Assembly: GCA_014529385.2 (NCBI GenBank)
Contig: CM043958.1
Location: 121,178,817-121,242,816 of the forward strand
DNA: 64,000 nucleotides
Direction: 5' to 3'
From: Adiantum capillus-veneris
Taxonomy: Eukaryota; Streptophyta; Polypodiopsida; Polypodiales; Pteridaceae
Part shown: positions 44,107 through 55,769 of the stretch, piece by piece
Layout of the letters: every line of letters begins with the position of its first letter
How positions within the stretch are numbered: the first letter of the stretch is position 1
Position numbers and translations under genes: made by a program
Notes under the pieces: model-generated
Seen by the model: only the letters and a program-made list of their open reading frames with translations
Told to the model about the DNA's origin: nothing
Database searches by the model: none

Positions 44107-47039
44107 AAGCTCAACAACAGTCACTAGTGATACCAGCAGCTCAGGAAATCAGCAAACCAAAGCATCCTGACGGTACAATCAAGCAAAGAGCATCAGAAAA
44201 CCTCGACATCAGAAACCCTTGAGCTAATTACTCAAGACCTAACTCTTGCACAGCATAATGGTTGAAACTGCATTGATCTTTAAAGCATGGTAGAGCCAAT
44301 CAAGGCTATGCATAGACACGATTGTTCAACCCATGCACACAATCGTCCCGGAGTACGCCATATAGGAGGGGTGGAAGGGAACTAAGTAATTAAGGGCAAT
44401 GTTTGAAGAGAGAGGGAAAAGTTTGATGTTAACGTGTGATTTTTTGCAAAATTACCTAATAAGACCCTTATAAATCATCAACAGGGGAAATTTAACTGAT
44501 AATACTCCCTGATGAGTGTAAATAGTGTATATAATGTCAGAAAATCATCAAAAATAGTCCTTTTTGGTTATTATTCATCATTTTTTTTATATTGGGACTT
44601 AAAAATGGAGAAATCCAACAAAAAACAATAAAGCTGTGTTTTTTAATGTATTTTCTTAATTATTGGATTTTCACTTTGCGTTTTTAGCGCATTTTGTTAT
44701 TTTCTTTGATTTTTTAATAAACATGTCAAAAATTAATAATAAATAGCAAATGAGCTCATATGGAAAAACTGGAGACACGCTGATGATCGGGTGCACAAGG
44801 CGGACAGACACAAAAAAATTCAATCAAATCGGCAGACAAAAGCGGGAAGCCTAAATTAGGTAGCCAAGACCTACTTTTGTAGAATTCTTGCAGAATGAGC
44901 TACAGGGATCCGATTGGGAAAATTTTTGAGTCTAACATAGGTTTCACGGCCTAGTAGGACTAACAGGGAAATTTGGGGAAAAATGGTTCAAGAAGTCCGA
45001 GTATAGATACCCAAGGTAGTCTAAAATCACCTCATTTCTACTTGTCGCCTTTGGAGAGAGAGCTTTTTGACCTTCTTCGCGTACATTTTCTGGAGTCCAC
45101 AGTTGCCTGTTTTCAGCGCCGTCTCACACAAGACATGAGAGGTAAGTTCTATACTTATCAATGATCCATTATGTACAGCTGGTAGCTAGTCTAAACCCCT
45201 GGAAAAAACCTTAGAATCCGAGCAGTGCACGAAGACCTACGACCAAAAATTGACCATAGCGACCTGACAGCTCAACCAAATCAAACGAGACTTGAACTGT
45301 AGCATGCCCCTAGATGATAGAACACTTCTATATCATCAGTTGACCATTCATCAAGGGTCAAGAGGGGTCCCAAGTAGAAAAGCTAGGTTTTTGCCAGATG
45401 CCAGAATTGACCCTTGACCATTCGTCAAGGGTCAAGAGGAGTCCCAAGTAGAAAAGGTAGGTTTTTGCCAGATGCCAGAATTGTATTATGACTCCACAGA
45501 CAGCTTATAAATTGGGTATGTACACAATGTACATGGTTGGTTTCATAAAGTCAATCAAGGCAAGCCCTCAAAAAGCAGAAAATAGCTTGAAGCCTACAAA
45601 GCGTCAAATTTGACATACGAGGTCAAACTGACTCCAAATGGGCCAAAATTGGATGAGTATGTAGCGGACAAGTCCATAGCCTCAAAAGTGACTAATCAAC
45701 TGCATAGGCCATGTAGTCACAAAAATCAGTGATTTTAGAGTCGACAAAGCACGAAGTGATGCCGGCAAGACAAAACTTTACCAAATTCAATTTAGGACTT
45801 GTTTTAGGTGTATAGGATATGTTTATGTCAAAATTTTCAAGTTTTGCAAAAAAATGTTGACTGTTGTAAATAATCACGATTATTTACTTTTGCAATTTTT
45901 TGGCTTGAAAATGATACTATCACCTCACCTATCAATTGTGCACACCTATTACATGTCACATTTCAAGTATGAGCCAAATTGATCAATGATAACTTGGAAA
46001 ATTGTCAAAAAATGCAAAAAAGTCCTTTCAAACCAATTTCTGAGTTATGAGTCACATATTTTGATCCAAATCACCTCGTATCACATACACAGAGTCAACA
46101 TCATGCCTAGAATCAATTTGCACCAAAAAATGTTCATTTTGATGAGAAAGTTAATAATCGCGATTATTTACTTTTTTGCCAAGATGGGGGAAATTTTCAA
46201 CTTTGCCCTCATGCGGCCAAAGTACATGATGTCCTAAGCCCACTAACCAAGTTTGAACAAATTTGGAGCTCAAAATCTTAAAATATCAAAATCTCTTTAT
46301 ATCTACTATTTCAGAGACCAAAGGCCTAAACCTGGCACCATTTTCACCCTGTGCACTCAAATGAGCCCACACTTCACTCAGAGTAAAGCCCATGATGCCT
46401 AAAATGCAAAAAGTTGAAAAACTTCATCAGCTGTAAATAATCATGATTATTTACTTTTGTTGCAAAATTTTTCTTGGACTTCATGATTTTGATCTTTACA
46501 TGTTTTTATGCATCTATGCATGTTCAAAAATTCATTTGAATCAAATTGGACTCAATTTGTCAGCAATTCAGGCTGAAGGACATTTCACAGCGGTAACTGC
46601 CAAATATTCTAACTTTGGCACTCTATGCACTTAACAGGAGTAATGCAAGCTGTGGAGAAGGCCAAGAGGAGGGTATCCCAAAAAGAGAAGCTGCAAGAGC
46701 TTCCACCATACCAACTAGACTCTAGTTTAGTAAAGACAGCCAAAGCAACCGATCTGTCAAAAAGAACAACTTGAGGAGAACAACACAATGGTTTTTATAG
46801 GTAGATTTAAAAGTGAATAAGGACATCAGGTAGAACTACAGCTTTTGCCAAAAGAGGTCTACAATGTCGTACCAAGCCCGAAACAAAAGAAGCTAACAGA
46901 AGGCTTGGACTCAGAGAGTTCTACAACCAAGAGCCATGTGATGTAGACTTTCATAAAGCCTATGATCAAGGAAGATGGAAAATCCTAGATCATTGACCAG
47001 CAAGGACAGAGACTAGAGGGGATAATTACAAAATAAATA
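44107..47039 (+). other. Non-coding region after pol, with palindromes and a 73-bp duplication
   Basis: No credible gene in 2.9 kb. 45343-45488 is a 73-bp tandem duplication containing GTCAAGAGG and TTTTTGCCAGATGCCAGAATT. 45866-46455 repeats the leader palindrome three times. A TATA-like or splice-like landmark for the following ORF region is not obvious. Confidence 0.75.
45866..46455. repeat. Three palindromes matching the leader set
   Basis: Copies at 45866-45887, 46150-46171 and about 46434-46455, with GTAAATAATC arms and start-to-start spacing of about 284 bp, the same motif and period as at 22680-23563. Confidence 0.88.
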
Positions 47040-50000
47040 GTGGTTGAAGCTCTCAAGTTGCCGACAGAGGGGATGACGATGAGAGCTAGAGACAGAAAGA
47101 CAACAGGTACCTTCACCAAGGAAACCGATGTGGCAACCTTTGCTGATCTTATCCAGAAGCAAGTGAAAGAACTAGCACGGTTATATCACCAACACTTCCA
47201 CTTTCTAGCAAAGAGACCGCCAAGGTACACAACACCCAATCATGCAGTTGCGACTACATTTACACAAGTGTTAAAGTCGACAACCAGGAAACCCATCGAT
47301 CACGCACAGTATGTGTTATCCACGCTGAAGGGTACCAAGAAAGAGGGCAAGATAACCTATCTGGGAGCACCTGAGGTACTCACAAGAATAGCTTACCATG
47401 CTATCAGCATGGCAGATAATTTTCCACCTACCCCAAATCAAAACACATGGATAGTGTCAGCACAGACATCTCCAAGAACCACAAGGTCGACAAAACGAGT
47501 TTACAAATCTGATGAGGAGTTTGAAGAAATCTCTCATAAAGCACATAGCAGCAAAAGCAAAGAATATAATGAAGAGAAGAGAGCCAGAAGAAAGGAGATG
47601 AAGAAGAAGGTAGTGGTTGCACATTAGGAAGAACCTCAACAAAAGAAAGTGAGGTTCGAACGGGAAAAAGTGACCTATGAAAGAAGCCGCCAAGCTGTAG
47701 ATGAGGACCCATCACAGTGGGTTCCAAGGGATATGAAAGGTCTTCGAACCAAGAATCCTGCCAAGAAGGAACCAGAAGATCCCAAGGATTCTCTTGAATG
47801 CATGTACCAGGAATCAGAATCTCTAAAGCAAAAAGAAGCTCAAGAAGAAGAAAGAAAATCAAGGGAAGATGCGGCAGAGCGGCAGAGACAAGCGAAAGAG
47901 GCAACAACACAAGGAGAGACACAGCACGATCAAGAAGAGATGTCTCCTAAACTGACCTCACCTGCTATGGAACAACAAGACCACGCCATGCGAAGCCATC
48001 CACCTTCACTAACACTTAGACCAATTGAGGGAGGGAAAACCAAGGAAAAGGAACCTGAACCACAAGAGGCAGTAGGATATGAACAACAGGCAGCAACTAC
48101 TTCCGAGCAAGGCAAAGCAAAAGAGCCAGAACCAGAAAAAGAAGAAAGTCCTAAACCAAAGGAGGCAACAAGTTTTGAGCATCTAAAGGCACAAGAAATA
48201 GAGGCCACACCGTCTACCACCACCCTGCAGGAAACGACCGAAGCAACCACACAACCACAAAGAGAGGTAGAAGCCCCACTGCAACCAGTAACTGCCACAA
48301 TCCCACCCAAGGAGCCACACAAAGAGACTTTGAATCATCTAGGCAGCTCACAGAAATTGAAAACTGGCAGACAAATGATGAGGTAATTCTCCAAGTTAAT
48401 GAATATGCAAAGCAAATGCAGGAGATGATAGAAAAAATACTATCAACAGCACTTAGCCACAGTGCTAAGGCTAGAGATTTTGAAATGGTGATAGACGCTC
48501 TTCAAGAAGAGCTAGAGGAAAAATTAAATGTCATCACCAATCTGCAGAAACAAGTCCAAGAGTTGAAAGCTGAAGCTGAACAACACCAGCTAGCAAGAGA
48601 AAGCAGCAAAAGAAAATGGAAGAGCTAGGTGAACTTCTCACGACGTTAACAGATGCCTGTAAAACCAAAGACGAACAACTGATAGAGGTTACCAACGAAC
48701 TCTTAACTACAACTCTGCCAGTTCAAAAGATCCAAGTATAGTTAGACGTAGAAAATGCTTCATTACAATACTCAGAGCAGAGGATCAACGATCAGGCAAC
48801 CTTCTTGCGACAAATAAGAGAAAATCCCACAGTTGCCTCGATCAAAGGTACAGACAAAGTGTATAAAGCACTAGAGAAAATGAATAAATATCTCGAGCTA
48901 GAGCTAAAGCTAAAGCAGTCACAATGCAGAGACCTTGCATTAATGCGGGTACAAAGAGAAGAAGAGCTGGTCAAGGAGATAGCAGACCTGAAGAGAGTTA
49001 CCAGCTACTGCGAGATGGACAGTAAGAGACGCAGGAAGAAGCAGGTACATCAAAACAACCCCACATTGATATTCCCTCGGTCTCTTTTGTTGAGATGGAA
49101 ACACAACCGGCAGAAGGGCTAAGTGGAGAAGAAAAATTTCAAGTAGATGTCGATCAAGTGCCAATGGTCCATCTGTCAAAAGTTGAAGAAGATGCAGTTA
49201 AGGAGAAGGTTGCTCAGGAGACGGATGAGCAATGGAAAGTAGCGATGGATTGGGAGTTGAGAATTCTTCATTCTGTCAATGTTACTCAGCTCACTCCCAA
49301 CCAAATTAATGCACAATGGCATCAGCAATCACTGCCATATCCCTTGATCAAGGTCGAGCTGCTACAGATCAAGGAATAACTATATAAATACATGCAAGCA
49401 AAAGGCGCAGATGAAGTCCACCCCAAGTGGAGAAAGAGCTGGATGAACAAGAATCCTAGATACTTGATTCTGTTCACAAGAGCACCTACGGCACTTCAAA
49501 AAGACCCAACTTTTTGTCTTGTACCAAGAGTAAGGACGTGGCAAGCATGCGAGGCAATGACAAAGAAGCGGCCTACATGGTTGTATTATCCAACATTGAC
49601 CACTCCAGAGAAGGGAACGGCAACAAAGGAATACATGGTGAAAACCCTAATGGGCATCATGGCATTCTTCAAAAGCCTCCCTGATCTCTCATGTGCTATG
49701 CTCTACAAGATTTTCCGAATGTTGCTCACATGCATTGAAGCCTTTCATGAGCCAAAAAAGCAAGTAGGAGCACCGTGGATGTCCTTCCTCAAGGGCAATA
49801 AGGGTTTATGCTACGACCTTAGCATCCAACCTTTCGAAGAAGTCGTTTATGGCTTCTACGTCCGTTGCATGTTCTTGCCATCTCATAATATGTTGGTGTT
49901 TGAGGAAGTGTTCTACACAAGGTTTTTCACTTGGCAAACAAAGATTTTTGGGCTAGTGATCAGCAACCTAACTTCCATATTTGTAGGCTATTTTGCCATC

Positions 50001-50111
50001 GAGCTAAAGAACAGAGTCACTATGAAATTTTTGCAGGTTCCAGACAAAGAAAGAAAGATCAGATATGAAAAAGCTTTACATGCACTTAAGGACCACCTCG
50101 CCATCCGTTAA
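47040..50111 (+). pseudogene. Long extra ORF region in the env position of element 2
   Basis: About 1,020 codons in pieces: 47040-48386 (one frame with a stop at 47625), 48416-48628, 48805-49122, and 49095-50111 (one frame with a stop at 49377). Order of parts: a helical N-terminal domain (DVATFADLIQKQVKELARLY), a Glu/Lys/Pro/Gln-rich disordered stretch (about 47640-48350), a predicted coiled coil (LQEELEEKLNVITNLQKQVQELKAE and further heptads to about 49050), and a C-terminal globular part (RTWQACEAMTKKRPTWLYYP, GAPWMSFLKGNKGLCYDLS). No signal peptide or clear membrane anchor, so it is not an obvious envelope. Function unknown. It ends just before the polypurine tract. Confidence 0.65.
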
Positions 50112-50159
50112 CCCGAATATTATTTCAGCCCATAAAGCTATGTCAAGGGACGACACATG

Positions 50160-50174
50160 CGAGGAGGGAGGGAA
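50160..50174 (+). other. Polypurine tract of element 2
   Basis: GCGAGGAGGGAGGGAA directly abuts the 3' LTR start TGTTAGC, as expected for plus-strand priming. Confidence 0.85.
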
Positions 50175-51070
50175 TGTTAGCAGCAAGCTAACTCGGATAC
50201 CATTTTTTGGAGCTCTCATTGTAAAAACATTTATTATTTTGATGAATCGGGAATATTGTAGCTCCTATTTTCTAGATAAAATTTCTAACTGATGAGTCGG
50301 GGCTATAAGCTTCCAAATTGTATCAACCTGTCTTTAGTTAGAGCTCCTAGATTATTAGTTTTGACCACCAAAAACCTTGGCTAAGGTATAAAAGCAAATT
50401 TTGGTAAGCTATTATTAAGTTTTTGGATAATGAAATACACAGGGTGAGCTAACGGCGCTCACTTCTCTCCTTCTCGCGCTCCCTACTCCCTCCCAGGTTG
50501 TCACATGTAGTCGTGTCTGTTGCATTGCAGTTGCAGGTAAGAGCTCTACGCATTGACGTAAGCATTTCATAGTATTTCGTAGATTTTGGTGTCACCAACC
50601 CGCAGCCTAATTTCATCATAAGTAAGAATTTACACTTCAAAATCAAAAACTAAGCATAGGCAGCGTATTGGGGCATCATTGCTAAGCATTTAGATGCATT
50701 TTGGGTCAAAAATCCACTGCTGTTAATAATCATGATTTTTGTACTTGACCTAAAGTGGAATTTGAGACCATAAGCATGTGTGCTTAGGTCTTATAATCAT
50801 GTCCTACAAGTTTCGTTACGTTTGGATGTCAATAGATGCTGTAAACGGATGTGATTTATTTCTCGATGAGCGATTGGCTTTTGGTGACTTCAACCACTTG
50901 AGTGTAGCTTGAGTTAGATGCGAGTTGTTTGTTGTTTTCCAAGAGATTGACAACCTCTTGTAGCCTCTATGCACTAGTCAAGTGAGCTTCGTCCCATGGA
51001 TTGACAATTTAATCGTGGTTCTCGCTACATCTGCAATAAGATAGGAGTGAGGTTAGACAGCCGTCCCACA
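50175..51070 (+). repeat. 3' LTR of element 2
   Basis: Collinear with 21076-21993, with TATA box at 50387-50394. The flank after it (GGGGGCCATGG) continues the foldback arm broken at 21075. Confidence 0.9.
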
Positions 51071-51236
51071 GGGGGCCATGGAATGGCTCTTTATGCCAAC
51101 ATGTGAATGGCGACGGGGTTAAAACGGCCCGTGGGGCTCAACTAGGGCAAGAAGACATCATGCTAGTATGCAAATGGATTGTGACACACAATCAACCCGC
51201 AAGGTTCTCAAAACAAATTTTTCTATGCTCAAGGGG
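51071..51236. repeat. Right arm of the split foldback plus satellite-like sequence
   Basis: 51071-51155 matches the right arm of the 61140-61364 foldback (ATGGCGACGGGGTT, GTGGGGCTCA). 51156-51200 resembles a satellite unit (GGCAAGAAGACATCATGCTAGT, read as two pieces). 51232-51236 is AGGGG, the left TSD of element 3. Confidence 0.65.
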
Positions 51237-52841
51237 TGTAACATTTAAATGTAACATTTAATGGCCTAAAAACTTGTGTGTAGCGGAAATTAGCATGAAC
51301 ATAGTGGGCATTTCATTAGAATAGATTCCTAATGAGAATTACAAGAGTTCTTGGGTGGAGGGAGCAACAAAAATCATAACACCTAGTTAGATAGCATGAA
51401 CAATACTTTCAAAAGAGAGAGAAATTAAGCTATTGACAACAGTTGAGGACCGGATTTGCATGGAGCCGGTCCCCCCTCCAAAAGGCTTTGTATTATGGTT
51501 TCTCCCATCAAGAGAGACATTGTACAATACAATTCTTTGTGTTCCTTCAAGACTAGCTAGTGCAATGAAGATGAAAGCTTCATGCACTAAGCAAAACACT
51601 TAGCAAACACAACATTAATTATCCTCGGTCTTAGACCCAAGACCTCACACATCTTCGAAGATGGTGAGAGCTAGCAGGGTATGAGAGTAGATTGAGAGGA
51701 AGAAGGAGTATCTTACGAGAAATATGTACATCTCCTCACATAATCACTCATATTAGCATAGCTTAGCTTAGTAATTAGCATGATAGAGGATATGAGCATG
51801 CATTGAAGCTTGGCTCTTGGTTGGATTTGCATCCACATGCCAAGAGTCTGTCGATGTAGGCTTCTGTCTCACAAGCTTGGAGTAGGTGATGAGCTCTCCA
51901 TTAAAGCTTGGGAAGAGATAGTATTTTTCTTGCTTCTCCATATATTGTATGAGATCTTGTGTGTGTGTGTGATAATGCCTTGGCAAAATCAGCCCCCTCT
52001 CTCTCTTGGGCGAGCCCTCTTGCTAATTGCTCTTGCTATCCTCCCATTGGACCTCCCCAAGGCTAGCCAATGACTATTAAGCAGCATAAGTGATAGCCTT
52101 CTGACATGTGTCCCCCGTTTCCCTTTTGTGAGATCTTTAGGTAATTTAATAATTCAACTAAACTCTCATTGGACCCCTTTGCCTCCTGGCCAATAGGAAT
52201 CAGGCAAGCCATTGGGTTGTTGAATGCTCATTGGACCCCTTGGGAGATTGTCCAATAGTCTTCTAGAGGACTTAATTCTCATTGGTTCTTTTATTAAGTG
52301 TTTTTTAAATTAATTAAACTAGATTTACTCTAGCCTAATTCTCATTGGTCCACCTCCAAGGCCATCCAATAGGAATTGGGTACACCTTGTGGGCATCTGG
52401 CCTAGGGAGCTGACATGTGTCCCCTCATTCCCTTTGTGTAAAGGGAGCTTGTGTGTGTGTGTGGCTTTATCTCTCATCCCCTACATGCAAGGCTCACCCC
52501 CTCCCAAGTAGGGATTGCAAAGACTTTTTTGTACACACACAAAGCATCCAATTCCCTTAAGGTTGACCTTTGGACACAACCTTTGAATTTTGGAACATTA
52601 GCATTTTGGAAGTCTTAATGGGCTGAACCTTAGGGTCTTTTTAGCCCATTGTTGCACATGTCTCTTTTGCAGATGGCCCCCCCTTTGGATCCCTATTTTC
52701 CCTCCTTTGGATCCCTACTGCGGCCGGTCTGCTTGCTTAACCAATATTCTAGATTTTTCTCCCCTGGCACTTCCCCGTATTAAATGATCAGTTTAACATG
52801 AGAAAATCATTTAGGAGAATTAGATATTGATCATTATTACA
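51237..52841 (-). repeat. 3' LTR of element 3
   Basis: Plus-strand ends TGTAACATTTAAATG and TTATTACA, followed by the polypurine-tract complement TTACCTCTCTCTTG. The GT tract near 52451-52463 is only about 12 bp. Confidence 0.92.
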
Positions 52842-53770
52842 TTACCTCTCTCTTGAAATCATAGTCGTCCTCGACTATGGTATAGAGAAGATAAAGCATA
52901 TTCATGAGTCCTTTTCTTAGCCGCCTTGCATGTAGGGGATTGCAAAGACTTTTTTGTACACACGCAAAGCATCCAATTCCCTTAAGGTTGACCTTTGTAC
53001 ACAACCTTTGAATTTTGGAACTTTAGCATTTTGGAAGTCTTAATGGGCTGAACCTCAAGGTATTTTTAGCCCATTGTTGCACATGGCTCTTTTGCAGATG
53101 GCCCCCCCTTTGGATCCCTATTTTCCCTCCTTTGGATCCCTACCGTGGCCGGTCTGCTAGCTTAACCAATATTCTAGCTTTTTCTCCCCTGGCACTTCCC
53201 CATATTAAATGATCAGTTTAACATGAGAAAATCATTTGGGAGAATTAGATATTGATTATTATGACATTACCTCTCTCTTGAAATCATAGTCGTCCTCGAG
53301 TATGGTGTAGAGAAGATAAAGCATATTCATGAGTCCTTTTCTTAGCCGCCTTGCATGTAGGGGATTGCAAAGACTTTTTTGTACACACACAAAGCATCCA
53401 ATTCCCTTAAGGTTGACCTTTGGACACAACCTTTGAATTTTGGAACCTTAGCATTTTGGAAGTCTTAATGGGCTGAACCTCAGGGTCTTTTTAGCCCATT
53501 GTTGCACATGGCTCTTTTGCAGATGGCCCCCCCTTTGGATCCCTATTTTCCCTCCTTTGGATCCCTACTGTGGCCGGTCTGCTAGCTTAACCAATATTCT
53601 AGCTTTTTCTCCCCTGGCACTTCCCCATATTAAATGATCAGTTTAACATGAGAAAATCATTTAGGAGAATTAGATATTGATTATTATGACATTACCTCTC
53701 TCTTGAAATCATAGTCGTCCTCGACTATTATGTAGAGAAGATAAAGAATATTCATGAGTCCTTTTCTTAG
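52511..53770. repeat. 425-bp triplication of LTR end plus polypurine tract
   Basis: Three copies with a 425-bp period. Each contains the terminal part of the LTR, the TATTATGACA end and about 90 bp of adjoining internal sequence (TCATAGTCGTCCTCGA). The first copy belongs to the 3' LTR; the junction phrase CTTTTCTTAGCCGCCTTGC occurs at about 52913 and 53338. Confidence 0.88.
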
Positions 53771-54641
53771 CGGGTAGAGGATCCCTATGTTACCCTACGA
53801 CATCATTCCACAATGGATGACTAGACCATTTGGCGCTTGAGAGCCTGAGGCTGCCGCAAGCATGTCTGCACATTAGTCCTATCAATCTTCCATAGTAGAG
53901 TGACAAGCTCTACTTGGTGTTTGGGAGACGTCGTCTCCACAAACTTCATCTAAGCATGCATACTACTTCATTTTTGTGCACAATAAAGAAAAAGAGAGTC
54001 TTATAAGACAAAAACTTTGTTCATTTTTAACATTTTGTACATTTGCTTACTCTTGGGAAGCATTGTAAGCATTGACAAGGTTTAGGTTATCCTTTAATTG
54101 TATGCCTTGCATCCATCTAGCATCTTCAAAAGGATAATTCTTAAACTTAATAAGATATCGTCGGATAGTCTTACCGCCTCTCAATACCTTGTCTTCATGT
54201 CAGAGAATGGACTTGGGCTACAACACCTCCTCTTGGTCCTTGATCTCCAGTAGGTCTTCAATAGTTGGTTCTTGAGGTGGTTCTCCTTTGTAAGGCTTTA
54301 ATAGGCTCACATGGAAAGCATTGTGTATGAGCCAATCATTGGGCAACTTGAGTTGATAGGCCATCTCATTGATTGGCCTAAGAATCTGGAAGGGACCATA
54401 GTACCTTTTTGCTAGTTTAGCATAGTAATTTTGGTGTCCCGTGGGATTCTTGCCTGTCGTGTGCCTTAATCGAGCCTTGGGAAACTTTAATAAGACCCAA
54501 TCATTTTTTTTAAAGGCTTGGGCTCTTCTGTGCTTGTCAGCAGCAGCCTTTTTCCTTTGCTATGAGATAGAGATAGCATCCTTAATCTTTTGAAAAGATT
54601 CTTGTAGGTCTCGGCTATACTCATCTGCAGCGAAGATCTTC
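53771..54641 (-). pseudogene. 3' tail of element 3 with chromodomain
   Basis: At about 54085-54225 the minus strand reads RGGKTIRRYLIKFKNYPFEDARWM, a chromodomain core (the Y-L-K-F/W-NYP-W pattern), which places the element among chromoviruses; such domains can steer integration to marked chromatin. Between it and 54641 lies the integrase C-terminal part ([16 protein letters not shown] region) with frame breaks. 53771-54060 is untranslated. Confidence 0.75.
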
Positions 54642-55767
54642 CTATGTTACCGTAAGTAGAAAGGGAATTTTTGATCTTCCCTCAATTACCTCGAAAGGTG
54701 CTTTTCCCGTGGAAGTATGTACAGTGTTATTGTAAGCATACTCCACAAAGGGTAAGTACTTCTCCCATTGGGATCTTTGATCTACTTCCGTTACATAGGC
54801 TTTTAGTAGATCGAGAATTGTTAGGTTAGCTATTTCACTTTGGCCATCCGTTTGTGGATGATAGGCCGAAGAGAAGTTTAGCCTTGTCCCTAAATTCTCA
54901 AAGAGACCCTTCCAAAAATTACTGTTCATTCTAGGATCTCTATCCGACACTATGGACATTGGCAAGCCATGGTACTTGAAAATTTGTGAAATGAAGAGGG
55001 TTGCCATTTGATGGGCTTTGATAGTCTTTTTGATAGGTATAAAATGAGCTTGTTTACTGAACCTGTCTACTATCGTCCATATTCCCGTATTCCCATGGAT
55101 AGACTTAGGCAATCCAAAGATAAAATCCATGGATATGCTCTCCCATGGTGAATTAGGGATTGGCAAAGGTTGAAGCAATCCAAGTTGCTTCCCTCTATCA
55201 AATTTTGTCTTTTGGCGTACCACACATTTAGAAACATACTCTTGTATGTTCACTTTCATGGTAGGCCAATAGAAATATGTTTCAATTCCCTTTAAGGTAG
55301 ACTGAATCCCTCTATGCCCCGCATAAGGTGGAGCATGTGATTCATACATTACTTTCTCATGTAGTAAGTTAGTAACACATAGTCTATTGCCGTAGAGAAG
55401 ATAACCATCTTGTAAAGTAAATGGTTCTTCTTTCTTCCCTAATGCAAGGGCTAAAATCACATCTCTAAAATCGGGATCAATAGCATACTCATCTATCATT
55501 GAAGATAGATCATTGTGAGTTGCTATGGAAACCGCATTCACTCTAAGCCGTCTTGAGAGTGCATCAGCTACTTGATTATGCTTGCCAGCAATGTGAGCAA
55601 TATGAAAATGAAATTGCGAAAGGAAATTTGCCCACCTCATTTGTTTGTCGGAGAGTTTGTTCTGCGTCATGAAGTACTTAAGACTTTGGTGATCCGTTCG
55701 GAGAATGAAAGGAGCCCTCAATAAATAGTGCTTCCATGAGTCTAAGGCATGTAGAACTGCAAGGAGT
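54642..55767 (-). pseudogene. RNase H end and integrase of element 3
   Basis: The open frame 55721-54642 (359 codons) begins RAPFILRTDHQSLKYFM (RNase H), then HIAHIAGKHNQVADALSRR, the H2C2 module with HAPPYAGHRG, FYWPTM and CVVRQKTKFDRG (the second CxxC is CVVR here, so a zinc ligand is lost), and the DDE core with [36 protein letters not shown] and YHPQTDGQSEIANL. A TAG near 55768 separates it from RT, and a frame change ends it at 54642. Confidence 0.9.
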
Positions 55768-55769
55768 TC

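Larger units (their letters stand above)
21076..51070 (+). mobile_element. Element 2: very large Ty3/gypsy retrotransposon with both LTRs
   Basis: 5' LTR (21076-21993), PBS, leader, gag, protease, linker, RT, RNase H, integrase, a second retropepsin-like ORF, a 3-kb non-coding region, a long extra ORF region, polypurine tract and 3' LTR (50175-51070). The total is about 30 kb, of which 11.2 kb is a nested DNA transposon, so the element itself is about 18.8 kb. The flanking 5 bases are GGGGA and GGGGG, a near-matching target duplication. The LTRs differ by roughly a tenth by eye, so the insertion is old. All genes have stops and frameshifts. The PBS, the size and the post-pol ORF suggest the Tat/Athila assemblage (inference). 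Confidence 0.92.

Noticed and set aside
47040-50111. Calling the post-pol ORF an envelope gene
   Set aside because: No signal peptide, fusion-peptide-like segment or clear membrane anchor was seen; only its position fits.
51387-51599. A 70-codon frame repeated almost exactly at 59556-59768
   Set aside because: It lies in the two LTRs of element 3; the conservation reflects LTR identity, not a protein.
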